Source: Rhodospirillales bacterium
GTDB lineage: Bacteria; Pseudomonadota; Alphaproteobacteria; Rhodospirillales; Defluviicoccaceae
Reading direction: 5' to 3'
DNA length: 33,384 nt
NCBI GenBank assembly: GCA_007695045.1
Contig: REEP01000027.1
Span: 1 to 33,384, forward strand
Part shown: positions 18,230 through 29,389 of the stretch, piece after piece
Position numbering within the stretch: the stretch's first letter is position 1
How the letters are laid out: each line of letters opens with the position of its first letter
Made by a program: the position numbers and the translations under genes
Notes under the pieces: generated by a model
What the model saw: only the letters and a program-made list of their open reading frames with translations
The model's database searches: none
What the model was told of the DNA's origin: nothing

Positions 18230-18703
18230 TCACGGATAGGCGATGCGGATCAGTTCGTAGCTCTTGTGCCCGCGCGGGGTGGTCACTTCCACCATGTCGC
18301 CCCGTCGCTTGCCGATCAGCGCCCGGCCCAGCGGGGAGGTCACGGAGAGCTTGCCCTGACTGGCATCGGCCTCGTAGCTGCCCACCAGCTGGAACGAGCT
18401 TTCCTCATCGGTATCCTCATCGCACAGCATCACGGTGGCGCCGAAGCGGACCACGTCGCCGCTCTGGGTCGCGGCGTCGATCACCTGCGCCCGGCTGATC
18501 ACGTCTTCCAGTTCGGCGAGCCGACCCTCGATCAGGCTCTGGCGTTCACGGGCGGCGTGATACTCGGCGTTCTCGGACAGATCCCCATGCTCCCGGGCGT
18601 CGGCGATGGCACGAATCACGGCCGGCCGCTCCTCGCTGCGTAGCCGTTTCAATTCCGCCTCCAGCCGCGCATATCCTTCGGGAGTCATCGGGATCTTTTC
18701 CAT
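18230..18703 (-). CDS. greA: Transcription elongation factor GreA
   Basis: Binds the secondary channel of RNA polymerase and stimulates cleavage of backtracked transcripts. Its 157 residues are the normal length. The N-terminal coiled-coil hairpin carries the conserved tip acidic pair in [15 protein letters not shown], and the C-terminal FKBP-like domain includes [18 protein letters not shown] and the closing YELIRIAY. It follows carB by 81 bp and precedes purC by 43 bp. greA next to carB is a common arrangement in proteobacteria, from general knowledge. Confidence 0.97.
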   Translation of the reverse strand: MEKIPMTPEGYARLEAELKRLRSEERPAVIRAIADAREHGDLSENAEYHAARERQSLIEGRLAELEDVISRAQVIDAATQSGDVVRFGATVMLCDEDTDEESSFQLVGSYEADASQGKLSVTSPLGRALIGKRRGDMVEVTTPRGHKSYELIRIAYP

Positions 18704-18784
18704 GAAAACGCTGCGTCCTCGTTATGCAGGCGGCCGCATCGACGGTTGCAGACGCACTGCTGGCGTCGACGCGGGCCGAGTCGG

Positions 18785-22060
<3,276 letters not shown>

Positions 22061-22178
22061 TTGTGCTGGCTTTGCGGTGAACGGTCGGCGGCGGGCTGCC
22101 GCGGGCGATGTATAACAGGGCAAGCACCCCGGATGCGAGCCCCCGTGGCGCCATCACGGCGAAGCGATACCTTTGTAA

Positions 22179-22466
22179 CGGAGGGGCGCCGCTTGGCTGG
22201 TGCGAAGCAGGTTGGGGCAAGGAGATGCATGCGACCACCTGCTTGCTCCACCGGGATCGATCTCTCAGGATGCGACCATGGCTCCGAGACCCTCGCGGTT
22301 GGGGTCAGGGATCCAACGGTGCTTTCCTCCACGAGCCGTCTGCACGTGGCTGAGCGGCGGCCGGCCATTGGACGGTGTCGAGACTTGGCATTGCAACTCC
22401 CCAATCTGGATCGTGCTGCGCGGTGACACCGTGCCCCGCTTCGTCACCGCTTATCCGGAGGGTTGA
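22179..22466 (+). pseudogene. ORF fragment preceding the DUF4926 gene
   Basis: Open plus-strand frame after an in-frame stop at 22176; the first usable start is a GTG at 22200 (88 residues). The last 25 or so residues look protein-like, with the close SPIWIVLRGDTVPRFVTAYP, reminiscent of the ends of DUF6883-type proteins often encoded just ahead of DUF4926 proteins (recalled, not searched). The N-terminal part is arginine- and cysteine-rich and lacks the expected domain start, so this is probably a decayed or frameshifted remnant. Its stop is three bases before the next ATG and its tail contains that gene's ribosome-binding site, so the pair was likely a translationally coupled operon. Confidence 0.35.
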
Positions 22467-22469
22467 TCG

Positions 22470-22700
22470 ATGACGATTGGCATCCTCGACACCGTGGTGC
22501 TGGCCAAGGACCTGCCGCAGCACGGCCTCAAACAGGGCGACGTCGGCGCCGTCGTCATGCTCTATCATCCCGATGGTTTGGAGGTTGAGTTCGTAACCGG
22601 CGACGGCCACACGCAGGCGCTACTAACGCTGCACATCACGGACGTCAGGCCGGTCGGGCCCAGGGACATTTTGGCCGTGAGGACCCTCGACGCCGCCTGA
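22470..22700 (+). CDS. DUF4926 domain-containing small protein
   Basis: Protein of 76 residues that fills one DUF4926 domain: it starts ILDTVVLAKDLPQHGLKQGDVGAVV and continues with YHPDGLEVEFVTGDGHTQALLTL, a small all-beta, SH3-like fold by appearance. GGAGGG lies eight bases upstream of the ATG, inside the tail of the preceding ORF. DUF4926 proteins are short, of unknown function, and commonly follow a DUF6883-type gene; an association with toxin or immunity-like modules is possible but not shown. The gene is divergent from carB and is the only complete accessory gene between carB and gabD. Function unknown. Confidence 0.75.
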   Translation: MTIGILDTVVLAKDLPQHGLKQGDVGAVVMLYHPDGLEVEFVTGDGHTQALLTLHITDVRPVGPRDILAVRTLDAA

Positions 22701-22878
22701 AGGGGAGTGCCGCCCACCATCCGGCGCAGTGACCGGGGCGCCCCCAGGATTAAAGTCCTTTGCGGGGCTCGTCTCGCCGTGCTAATGTCTTGGGCTTTTT
22801 GCTGCGGCCTCGCGGCCGGCTGCGGCTGGATGACCAAGCCATTGATTCCCAGGCGGAAAATCTCCAAAAGGCATGGTT

Positions 22879-22898
22879 TTGTATACAAGTGCATGCAC
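22879..22898. promoter_or_regulatory. Two abutting 10 bp palindromes, GntR-like operator candidate
   Basis: TTGTATACAA (22879–22888) is immediately followed by GTGCATGCAC (22889–22898); each is its own reverse complement. The first fits the TNGTNNNACNA pattern known for FadR-subfamily GntR regulators. It lies about 290 bp upstream of the gabD start. No regulator gene is adjacent, so the binding protein is unknown. The palindromes are seen directly; the operator role is inferred. Confidence 0.45.
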
Positions 22899-22966
22899 CG
22901 CGGGCGCCGGATCGCCCGACTTTCCTTTCCTGACAAGGGGTTGGCGTGAAAAACCGTGCCAAAACT

Positions 22967-23008
22967 GATCAGGATCGCACTTTTCCCGTCCTGAATCGCA
23001 GTTTTTTT
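22967..23008 (+). terminator. Stem followed by T-run in the gabD leader
   Basis: GATCAGGA (22967–22974) can pair with TCCTG-a-ATC (22989–22997, one-base bulge) across a 14-base loop; four bases later comes a run of seven T (23002–23008). It looks like a weak intrinsic terminator on the plus strand, and could end a short transcript from the palindrome region or attenuate gabD. The stem is AT-moderate and the loop large, so confidence is low. Confidence 0.3.
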
Positions 23009-23187
23009 GAACCGAGCGAGTGGCGCTCGGGCGGCGAACTCAAGGCTCCGGCCACGTGTTCTCCCCACTGGTGCCGCCCCGCGATGGCGTCGGGGGCGGA
23101 CTTGGTGCAAGGGGACGGCCGCGAGACCCTCTGAGCGGGGCGCCCCTGAGCGGACCTTGAGCCTGAGCAGATCTGGAAGGACAACCC

Positions 23188-24642
23188 ATGCAGCTCGCCG
23201 ATCCCGACCTTTTCCGCCACCAATGCTTCGTCGACGGCGCCTGGATCGATGCCGATGCGGGTGGCCGGCAGGAGGTCACTAACCCCGCTAGCGACGCGGT
23301 GCTCGGCACCGTTCCGGCCGTCAACGAGTCGGAGACCCGGCGCGCCATCGTCGCCGCCGATGTCGCCGGTGCCGGCTGGCGGAGCCTCACGGCCAAGGAG
23401 CGGAGTGCCGTGCTGCGCCGCTGGTTCGAGCTGATCATGACACACCAGGAGGACCTGGCCCGGCTGATGACGGCGGAACAGGGCAAGCCGCTGAGCGAAG
23501 CCCGCGCCGAAGTGGCCTACGGTGCCGCCTTCGTCGAATGGTTTGCCGAGGAGGCCAAGCGGGTCTACGGCGACACCATCCCCCAGCATCAGCGGGACAA
23601 GCGGATCGTGGTGATAAAGCAGCCGGTGGGCGTGGTGGCGGCGATCACGCCGTGGAACTTCCCGATCGCCATGATCACCCGCAAGTGCGCGCCGGCCTTG
23701 GCGGTAGGCTGCACGGTGGTGGCCAAGCCGGCATCGTCGACACCGTTCTCGGCCCTGGCCCTGGCGGTCCTGGCTGAACGTGCCGGGCTGCCGCCCGGGG
23801 TGTTCAACGTCATCACCGGGCCGGCGGCGGTGGTGGGGGGGGAACTCGCCACCAACCCGATCGTCCGCAAGCTCACCTTCACCGGTTCCACCGAGATCGG
23901 CAAGGTGCTGATGGCCCAGTGTGCCGGCACCGTGAAGAAGCTGTCGCTGGAGCTGGGCGGCAACGCCCCGTTCATCGTCTTCGAGGATGCCGACCTGGAC
24001 GCGGCGGTGGAAGGCGCCATCGCCTCCAAGTTCCGCAACTCCGGCCAGACCTGCGTCTGCGCCAACCGCCTCCTGGTGCAGGCAAGCGTGTACGAGGCGT
24101 TCGCCGAGCGCCTGGCCGCCGCGGTCGCGCGCCTGAAGGTCGCCGATGGCTTGGTGGAGGGGGCGGAGCAGGGGCCGCTGATCGACATGGCGGCGGTGGA
24201 GAAGGTGGAGGCGCACATCAAGGACGCCGTGGCCAAGGGGGCGCGCGTCCTGACCGGCGGCAACCGCCACCGCCTCGGCGGCGGTTTCTTCACCCCGACC
24301 GTCCTGATCGACATGACGCCGGACATGCTGATCAGCCGAGAGGAGACGTTCGGACCGGTGGCACCGCTGTTCCGGTTCGATACCGATGAGGAGGCGATGC
24401 GGCTTGCCAACGCCACCGAATTCGGTCTCGCCGCCTACTTCTACGGCCGTGACATCGGGCGCATCTGGCGGGTGGCGGAAGCCCTGGAGTACGGTATCGT
24501 CGGCATCAACACCGGGCTGATCTCCACCGAGGTGGCGCCGTTCGGCGGCATGAAGGAATCCGGCATCGGCCGCGAAGGCTCCAAGTACGGCATCGAGGAA
24601 TTCCTCGAGATCAAATACCTCTGCCTCGGCGCCATTGGCTAA
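23188..24642 (+). CDS. gabD: NAD(P)-dependent succinate-semialdehyde dehydrogenase
   Basis: Aldehyde dehydrogenase superfamily enzyme of 484 residues, predicted to oxidise succinate semialdehyde to succinate (GABA shunt or 4-hydroxybutyrate breakdown). It shows AITPWNFPIAMITRK, FTGSTEIGK, ELGGNAPFIVF with general base Glu255, and SGQTCVCANR with catalytic Cys289 and neighbouring Cys291, the pair typical of GabD; it ends GGMKESGIGREGSKYGIEEFLEIKY. GGAAGGA lies about eight bases ahead of the ATG. It sits alone between a long palindrome-bearing leader and a REP-like hairpin cluster, with no gabT nearby. A related semialdehyde substrate is possible, but the sequence is strongly GabD-like. Confidence 0.93.
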   Translation: MQLADPDLFRHQCFVDGAWIDADAGGRQEVTNPASDAVLGTVPAVNESETRRAIVAADVAGAGWRSLTAKERSAVLRRWFELIMTHQEDLARLMTAEQGKPLSEARAEVAYGAAFVEWFAEEAKRVYGDTIPQHQRDKRIVVIKQPVGVVAAITPWNFPIAMITRKCAPALAVGCTVVAKPASSTPFSALALAVLAERAGLPPGVFNVITGPAAVVGGELATNPIVRKLTFTGSTEIGKVLMAQCAGTVKKLSLELGGNAPFIVFEDADLDAAVEGAIASKFRNSGQTCVCANRLLVQASVYEAFAERLAAAVARLKVADGLVEGAEQGPLIDMAAVEKVEAHIKDAVAKGARVLTGGNRHRLGGGFFTPTVLIDMTPDMLISREETFGPVAPLFRFDTDEEAMRLANATEFGLAAYFYGRDIGRIWRVAEALEYGIVGINTGLISTEVAPFGGMKESGIGREGSKYGIEEFLEIKYLCLGAIG

Positions 24643-24646
24643 CCTA

Positions 24647-24861
24647 CCCCTCGCCCGCGGAGCGGGAGAGGGAGGAGGAGAGAGAGCGCCCTTAAGCCCC
24701 TCTCCCGCGGAGCGGGAGAGGGAGGGGCCCGTCCGGCCGCAGGCCGGATGGGAGGGTGAGGGTTCGTAACGAGAGCGCGATTTTTGAGGACAGGGCGCCA
24801 CCCCGGCCCGTGGGAGATTTGTTTTTACGACCCCTCACCCAACCTCTCCCCCTCCGGGGGA
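24647..24861. repeat. REP-like intergenic hairpin cluster
   Basis: Between the convergent gabD and MgtC-family genes lie two near-identical units exactly 50 bp apart (24647–24675 and 24697–24725). Each is built on CCCTCTCCCGC-gga-GCGGGAGAGGG, an 11 bp stem with a three-base loop; the first copy has one mismatch. They are followed by TCCGGCC-gca-GGCCGGA (24732–24748) and TCCCCC-tcc-GGGGGA (24847–24861). Such units are usually dispersed palindromic repeats that can also act as transcription barriers between convergent genes. No transposase remains. Confidence 0.6.
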
Positions 24862-24935
24862 AAGGGGCTGTTGGGGGAGCCTCTTGGAGGCGGAGGCAAG
24901 CCAGCCCTTTCGCCTGCGCCGGGGCGGATGCGCCG

Positions 24936-25400
24936 TCAATCGCGCCGCACGATGCGGTGGAGAAGCCGTTCTGCCAAGGCGAGCACGACCAGGATCATCA
25001 CGGCGATGGCGGTTGCCGCCGCCGCATGGGGGTAATAGCCGAAGCCGCAGGCGGTGCCGATGGCGCCGACCACCCACACACTGGCGCCGGTGGTGGCGCC
25101 GCGCACCCGATCGTCACGGTGCAGGACGCCGCCCATGGCGATCAACCCGATGCCGGCTGCGATCCCCTGCAGAACGCGGGAGGGATCGACGAATGCGCGC
25201 TCTGTCTCCCCGCTTCCGTAGTTCATCGCCAGTTCGGATCCCAGCAGCGCGAACAGGGCGGTGCCGACGGAGACCAGCATGAACGTGCGCAGGCCCATGG
25301 TCTTGCGGCGCAGTTCGCGATCGATGCCGAGTATGCCGGCCAGCGCCGCCGCGGTTCCCAGGCGGAGGAGTATCTCCCACGTGTCGATCGGCGTATCCAA
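24936..25400 (-). CDS. MgtC/SapB-family membrane protein
   Basis: Small inner-membrane protein with the MgtC N-terminal domain: WEILLRLGTAAALAGILGIDRELRRKTMGLRTFMLVSVGTALFALLG, then RVLQGIAAGIGLIAMGGVL and a last pair of hydrophobic segments (about four to five membrane spans). Family members are linked to magnesium stress and F-ATPase modulation in pathogens; the role in free-living bacteria is unclear. I place the start at a TTG (25400; 154 residues), because the family normally begins close to the WEILLRL segment and GGGGGA lies just upstream. A GTG at 25472 would add 24 non-conserved residues. It lacks the C-terminal ACT-like extension of long MgtC proteins. It is divergent from ctaA and convergent with gabD. 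Confidence 0.85.
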   Translation of the reverse strand: MDTPIDTWEILLRLGTAAALAGILGIDRELRRKTMGLRTFMLVSVGTALFALLGSELAMNYGSGETERAFVDPSRVLQGIAAGIGLIAMGGVLHRDDRVRGATTGASVWVVGAIGTACGFGYYPHAAAATAIAVMILVVLALAERLLHRIVRRD

Positions 25401-25631
25401 AACACAATTCCCCCGTTGCCCGGCTGACCGGCCGCCACCCTCGGCGAGCCGCCATTCGCCGCCGCGGTGCACGGCTCTAACCCGTGACTCGGCCCGGCTC
25501 GCGATCTAAGTGTGGAACGGCACATGGTACGGCGGCGGCAGGAACGCGGGCAAGACATCCCGGCCGCGGCAGAGACCGTCCCGGGCCGGATCGGGTCAGG
25601 GACGGGGGGTTGATAAGGAGCGGCAACAGCG

Positions 25632-26729
25632 ATGGCGACGGCGGAACGGGCGGAACAGGTTCGGCGGCAGCGGCTCATGGCGCTATGGCTTCTGGGCGTG
25701 GCGGCCATGGTGTTTGCGATGGTGGTGATCGGCGGTCTCACGCGTCTCACCGGGTCGGGCCTGTCCATGGTGGCGTGGCGGCCGGTGACCGGGTGGTTGC
25801 CGCCCCTGTCGGAGGCGGAGTGGTTGGCGGTGTTCGAAGCCTACCGCCAGTCGCCGGAGTATTTGTACGTCAATCGCGGCATGAGCCTCGCCGACTTCAA
25901 GGACATCTTCTGGCTGGAGTACATCCACCGGCTGTGGGGTCGTCTGATCGGGGTTGCCTTCGCCGTGCCGCTGATCATCTTTGCCGTCAAGGGCTGGATC
26001 GCCCGGTGGCTGGCGCCGCACCTGGTTGTGGCCCTGGTGCTGGGCGGTCTGCAAGGGGCGCTCGGCTGGTTCATGGTGCAGAGCGGCCTGGTCCATGAGC
26101 CGGCGGTGAGCCAGTACCGTCTGGTGGCACACCTCGGCGCCGCGCTGGCGATCTATGTCTATCTGCTGTGGCTGGCCGCACGTTTGCTGGAATTGCGGCG
26201 GCCGGAACCAGTGGCGCCGGCCGGTGCGCGGCGGGGTGCGCTGGCGGTGACCGGGCTCGTGACCCTCACCATCCTCTCCGGCGGCTTCGTGGCCGGCCTG
26301 GACGCCGGCCTGATCTACAACACGTTTCCACTGATGGGTGGCGGTCTCATGCCGCCGGAGGCGTTCGGCACAACCCCGGTCTTGCTGGCACCGTTCGAGG
26401 ATGCGGCGACCGCGCAGTTCGTTCACCGCGTTCTGGCGCTGACGACGCTCGCCGCCGTGGTGGCCCTGTGGGTAACATGGCGGCGTCGGCCGTTGGCCGT
26501 GCCCGCGCGGCGGGCGCTCACCCTTTTGGCCGGCGCGGTCTTGGTGCAGGTGGGCCTCGGCATCGCCACCTTGCTGACGATGGTGCCATGGCACCTCGGC
26601 GCATTGCATCAGGCGGGTGCCGTGCTGGTCCTCACCGCGGCCGTGTGGACGGTGCATCAACTTCGTACCGGGCCGGCCGAAGCACCGGCGGCGGTGCCTA
26701 TGGCTACGGCGGGGTCGGCCCGCCCTTGA
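25632..26729 (+). CDS. ctaA: Heme A synthase (COX15/CtaA)
   Basis: Inner-membrane monooxygenase that oxidises the C8 methyl of heme O to give heme A for aa3-type cytochrome oxidase. The 365-residue protein has eight hydrophobic segments in two related halves. The four expected heme-ligand histidines appear in EYIHRLWGR, LVAHLGAALA, QFVHRVLAL and GALHQAGAVLVL, with the early signature GGLTRLTGSGLSMV and DAGLIYNTFPLMGG in the second half. This is the type 2 (Cox15-like) form found in alphaproteobacteria. AAGGAG lies about eleven bases before the ATG. Its 3' end overlaps the convergent response-regulator gene by 26 bp. ctaB and the oxidase structural genes are not in the window. Confidence 0.96.
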   Translation: MATAERAEQVRRQRLMALWLLGVAAMVFAMVVIGGLTRLTGSGLSMVAWRPVTGWLPPLSEAEWLAVFEAYRQSPEYLYVNRGMSLADFKDIFWLEYIHRLWGRLIGVAFAVPLIIFAVKGWIARWLAPHLVVALVLGGLQGALGWFMVQSGLVHEPAVSQYRLVAHLGAALAIYVYLLWLAARLLELRRPEPVAPAGARRGALAVTGLVTLTILSGGFVAGLDAGLIYNTFPLMGGGLMPPEAFGTTPVLLAPFEDAATAQFVHRVLALTTLAAVVALWVTWRRRPLAVPARRALTLLAGAVLVQVGLGIATLLTMVPWHLGALHQAGAVLVLTAAVWTVHQLRTGPAEAPAAVPMATAGSARP

Positions 26730-27339
26730 CGGGTCGGCACACGGCGGTCATCCGCACTAGGTCCACCGATGACCGGGCCCCCATCTTGTGCATGATGCTG
26801 TGACGGTGCAGGTCCACCGTGCGCGTCCGCAGGCCCAGTTCCTCGGCGATTTCCCGGGTGGAGCGGCCGTCCACCACCATGTCCAGCACCTCGCGCTCGC
26901 GCGGCGACAGGGCGTTCATGCGATCCAGGATCTGGGCAGCTTCCAGTTTCCAGCGCCGCCACTGCGCATCGAGCGCCAGCGACTGGCGGATGCGTTCCAG
27001 CAACTCCGGGATCTGGAACGGCTTCTGGATGAAGTCCACGGCGCCGGCCTTCATCGCGCGGACGGCGGTGGGCACGTCGGCATGGCCGGTCAGCACGATG
27101 ACCGGCCGGCCATCCCCGCGCGACGCCAGACGTTCCAGCAGTTGCAGGCCCGACATGCCCGGCATTTGCAGGTCGAGAAGCAGGCACCCCGGCCGCTGCA
27201 CGTCGTAGCTGTCGAGGAACGCTTCGGCGGAATCGAAGGCCTCGGCCTTGATGCCCGCCGTCTCGATCAGCCGGCGCAGCGAACTGCGCATGGTGCGCTG
27301 ATCATCGATGATAAAAACCGTACCGTCATCCCCGCTCAC
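26704..27339 (-). CDS. FixJ-like response regulator (receiver + LuxR/NarL HTH)
   Basis: DNA-binding response regulator of 211 residues. Receiver domain (about 6–120): acidic pair Asp12–Asp13, phospho-acceptor Asp56 in LLLDLQMPGMSG, Thr84 in IVLTGHADV and Lys106 in QKPF, the FixJ-type sequence. The C-terminal LuxR-type helix-turn-helix (about 140–200) has LSPREREVLDMVVDGRSTREIAEELGLRTRTVDLHRHSIMHKM. Its start overlaps the end of the histidine-kinase gene by 14 bp, so the two are translationally coupled and form a cognate pair. The target genes are unknown; the 26 bp tail overlap with ctaA may matter for expression but does not show a regulatory link. Confidence 0.93.
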   Translation of the reverse strand: MSGDDGTVFIIDDQRTMRSSLRRLIETAGIKAEAFDSAEAFLDSYDVQRPGCLLLDLQMPGMSGLQLLERLASRGDGRPVIVLTGHADVPTAVRAMKAGAVDFIQKPFQIPELLERIRQSLALDAQWRRWKLEAAQILDRMNALSPREREVLDMVVDGRSTREIAEELGLRTRTVDLHRHSIMHKMGARSSVDLVRMTAVCRPVKGGPTPP

Positions 27340-29389
27340 GTTCTGCCTCCCCCGCTGGCAACACGAAGCTTACGCGCGCGCCACCGGCATGTGGAACCTC
27401 GGCGATGATGGATCCGCCGTGAGCCTCGACAATGGTTCGGCAAATAACCAGCCCGAGACCAAGGCCGTCGGGCTTGGTCGTTTCGAATGCGGTGAAGAGG
27501 CGCTGAAGCTCCGGGCCGAAACCCGGTCCGGTGTCTTCCACCGCCACCCGCACGCGGGCCCGGCCGTCATCGCCCGCGACGGCCTCGGTGACGATGACAA
27601 CCTGGCGCTCATCGGCCGGTCGCTGCGCCAGCGCCGCGGTACTGTTGCGTACAAGGTTGACGACCACCTGTTCGATCTCCACCGCATGCGCCACCACTAC
27701 CGGGAGCTGGTCGGCGAGGTCGAGAATCAAGGCGATCCCATGCCGCTCCAGATCCTTGCGCACGAGGTCGGTGACCCGGTCGACCAGTTCGTTGATACAG
27801 ACTCTGGCGCGCGTCGCCGCCCCCCGGCGCACGAAGGCAGCGATGCCCTGCAAGATCGCTGCGGCCCGTTCGGCATCGCGGCACACCTCATCGATCGCCG
27901 ATGCCACCGCATGCCAAGTCTTGTCGGCAGGCAGTTGCGATCGCGCTGCATGGCCGTTGGCAATCACCGAGGTGAGCGGCTGGCGCAACTCGTGAGCGAT
28001 TGCCGCCGCCATCTCGCCCATAACGGCAACCCGCTGGCAATGTATCAGGGCCGCTTGCGAGGCGCGAGCCTCGGTCTCCCAAGCCCGCTGGTCGGTCACG
28101 TCCCGGCCGATCAGCGCCACCGCTGACACCGCGCCAAACGCCCCCGGAATCGGTTGCAGACAAGCCGCCAGCACCCGCCCATGACGTGCCAAGTCCCGTC
28201 GGCAGGGTCGGGCGGCTGCGATCACGGCACTGAGGTCCGTATCGACCGCGGCCGTGTCAAGGCTTGCCGCATCGGGAAGATCACCGCGGCGCAGTTCGCT
28301 TTCCGCCCGCGCAACGCCGGCGGCCTGCAGAACCGCGGCCAGCCGCCGGCCGATCACCGCATCCGGTGTCAGGCCCAGCCACGCGGCCCCGAAGCGGTTG
28401 ACGGTGAGGACGATGCCCGATCGGCTGATGGTCAGGATCAGCGCATCCACATGGTCGAGCAGGGCCTGCCCCGCGGCGCGGCTGTGCCGGGCCTTCCAAT
28501 CGCCCTGCTGCCGGACGGTGACGTCGCAGCCGATCGTCACGATGCCGCCATCCGGGCACGGATGATCCCGAAACGCAACGGTCCTGCCGTCTCCCAGCCT
28601 CTCGGTGCGTGCGTCCGGATCGAACGCCCGCTCGGCAGGCGGTTCCGTTGCGGCAGAGTGTTCCTCCCGTCCCGAATCCGCTGTCAGCGTCAATGCCGAC
28701 CGCAGCCGGTCGAACGCGGGGTTGGAGAACACCAGGTGTCCCGCCCGGTCGCGGACTGCCACGCCCTCATCCAAGGCCTCCAGAGCCGCCTTCAGGCGGG
28801 CCTCGTTCGCTCGCAGCGCTGTCCGCTCCCGCCACAGGTCCGTGACGTCGTCGACGGTGCCGATCAGGCGGATCACGACCCCTTCATGGTCGCGAACCGG
28901 GCCAACCGCGATCCGCCAGATGCGCTCTCCCATGCCGGTACGCCGTCGGGCCTGCCATCCCAACGGCTGTCCACTGTCCGCACAACAGCGGCAGTAGGTT
29001 TCGGCTTCGGGTCCGAGCATGGCCGCGAGGAAGTCGGGTTCATCCTCGGCAGCGGATTCGCCGTCGGTATTCGCCAACACCCGCAAGCGGCCATTGACGG
29101 TGATGGTGTGCATGCCGCCGTCGGGAAGCAGTTCCACCGCGAACGCGGCGCTTGGCCAACTGTCGAGCATGGCGGAAAGGTCGCGATGGTCGAGGGTGGC
29201 AAGAAGGTCGGCACCGTTCAGCATGCTGGCGGTTTCCGCATCAGGCGCCATGCCGAAGACCGGTTCCGCATCCGGCTCCGAGGCCGGTTCAGCCTGAGGT
29301 TCGGGGCCAGTGCCACCCCCCGGCAGGGCCTGCGGTGTCAGGCGGAAAGCAGTTTCGAAGCTGCTGGCGAGCGTGGACGATGTAACCAT
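27326..29389 (-). CDS. Soluble PAS-domain sensor histidine kinase (FixL-like)
   Basis: Cytoplasmic kinase of 687 residues without membrane segments. After an acidic Pro/Glu/Ala-rich N-terminus (about 20–55) come three PAS-like regions (about 65–190, 195–310, 310–440), then a HisKA domain with AAIAHELRQPLTS (phospho-acceptor His466) and an HATPase domain with VNLVRNSTAAL (N box), VEDTGPGFG and DGLGLGLVI (G boxes). The first PAS carries a tight cysteine cluster YCRCC (Cys133, 135, 136), which could bind metal or respond to redox; no ligand is certain. The start at 29389 has only a weak ribosome-binding site. The partner is the overlapping FixJ-like regulator. The signal is unknown; oxygen or redox sensing is a guess from architecture. 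Confidence 0.9.
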   Translation of the reverse strand: MVTSSTLASSFETAFRLTPQALPGGGTGPEPQAEPASEPDAEPVFGMAPDAETASMLNGADLLATLDHRDLSAMLDSWPSAAFAVELLPDGGMHTITVNGRLRVLANTDGESAAEDEPDFLAAMLGPEAETYCRCCADSGQPLGWQARRRTGMGERIWRIAVGPVRDHEGVVIRLIGTVDDVTDLWRERTALRANEARLKAALEALDEGVAVRDRAGHLVFSNPAFDRLRSALTLTADSGREEHSAATEPPAERAFDPDARTERLGDGRTVAFRDHPCPDGGIVTIGCDVTVRQQGDWKARHSRAAGQALLDHVDALILTISRSGIVLTVNRFGAAWLGLTPDAVIGRRLAAVLQAAGVARAESELRRGDLPDAASLDTAAVDTDLSAVIAAARPCRRDLARHGRVLAACLQPIPGAFGAVSAVALIGRDVTDQRAWETEARASQAALIHCQRVAVMGEMAAAIAHELRQPLTSVIANGHAARSQLPADKTWHAVASAIDEVCRDAERAAAILQGIAAFVRRGAATRARVCINELVDRVTDLVRKDLERHGIALILDLADQLPVVVAHAVEIEQVVVNLVRNSTAALAQRPADERQVVIVTEAVAGDDGRARVRVAVEDTGPGFGPELQRLFTAFETTKPDGLGLGLVICRTIVEAHGGSIIAEVPHAGGARVSFVLPAGEAERERG

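Larger units (their letters stand above)
22701..23187. other. Long gabD leader region with palindromes and hairpins
   Basis: A 487 bp non-coding stretch between the DUF4926 gene and gabD. It holds, in order, a GGCC-rich stem near 22805–22825, the two abutting palindromes at 22879–22898, a stem followed by a T-run at 22967–23008, and a hairpin CCGAGCG-agtgg-CGCTCGG at 23012–23030. Parts (22850–22890, 22945–23010) are clearly more AT-rich than the surroundings, as expected for a regulatory region. Short open frames here lack coding character. Confidence 0.5.

Noticed and set aside
23012-23030. Hairpin CCGAGCG-agtgg-CGCTCGG as an intrinsic terminator
   Set aside because: The T-run lies 5' of the stem on the plus strand and becomes an A-run on the minus strand, so it does not form a terminator in either direction.
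24647-24725. Direct repeats as a possible CRISPR array
   Set aside because: Only two copies, strongly palindromic over their full length with a 21 bp gap, and no cas genes; they are REP-like.
22969-24801. 610-codon minus-strand open frame covering gabD
   Set aside because: Antisense to a gene with intact aldehyde-dehydrogenase catalytic residues; low-complexity His/Gly/Arg-rich translation.
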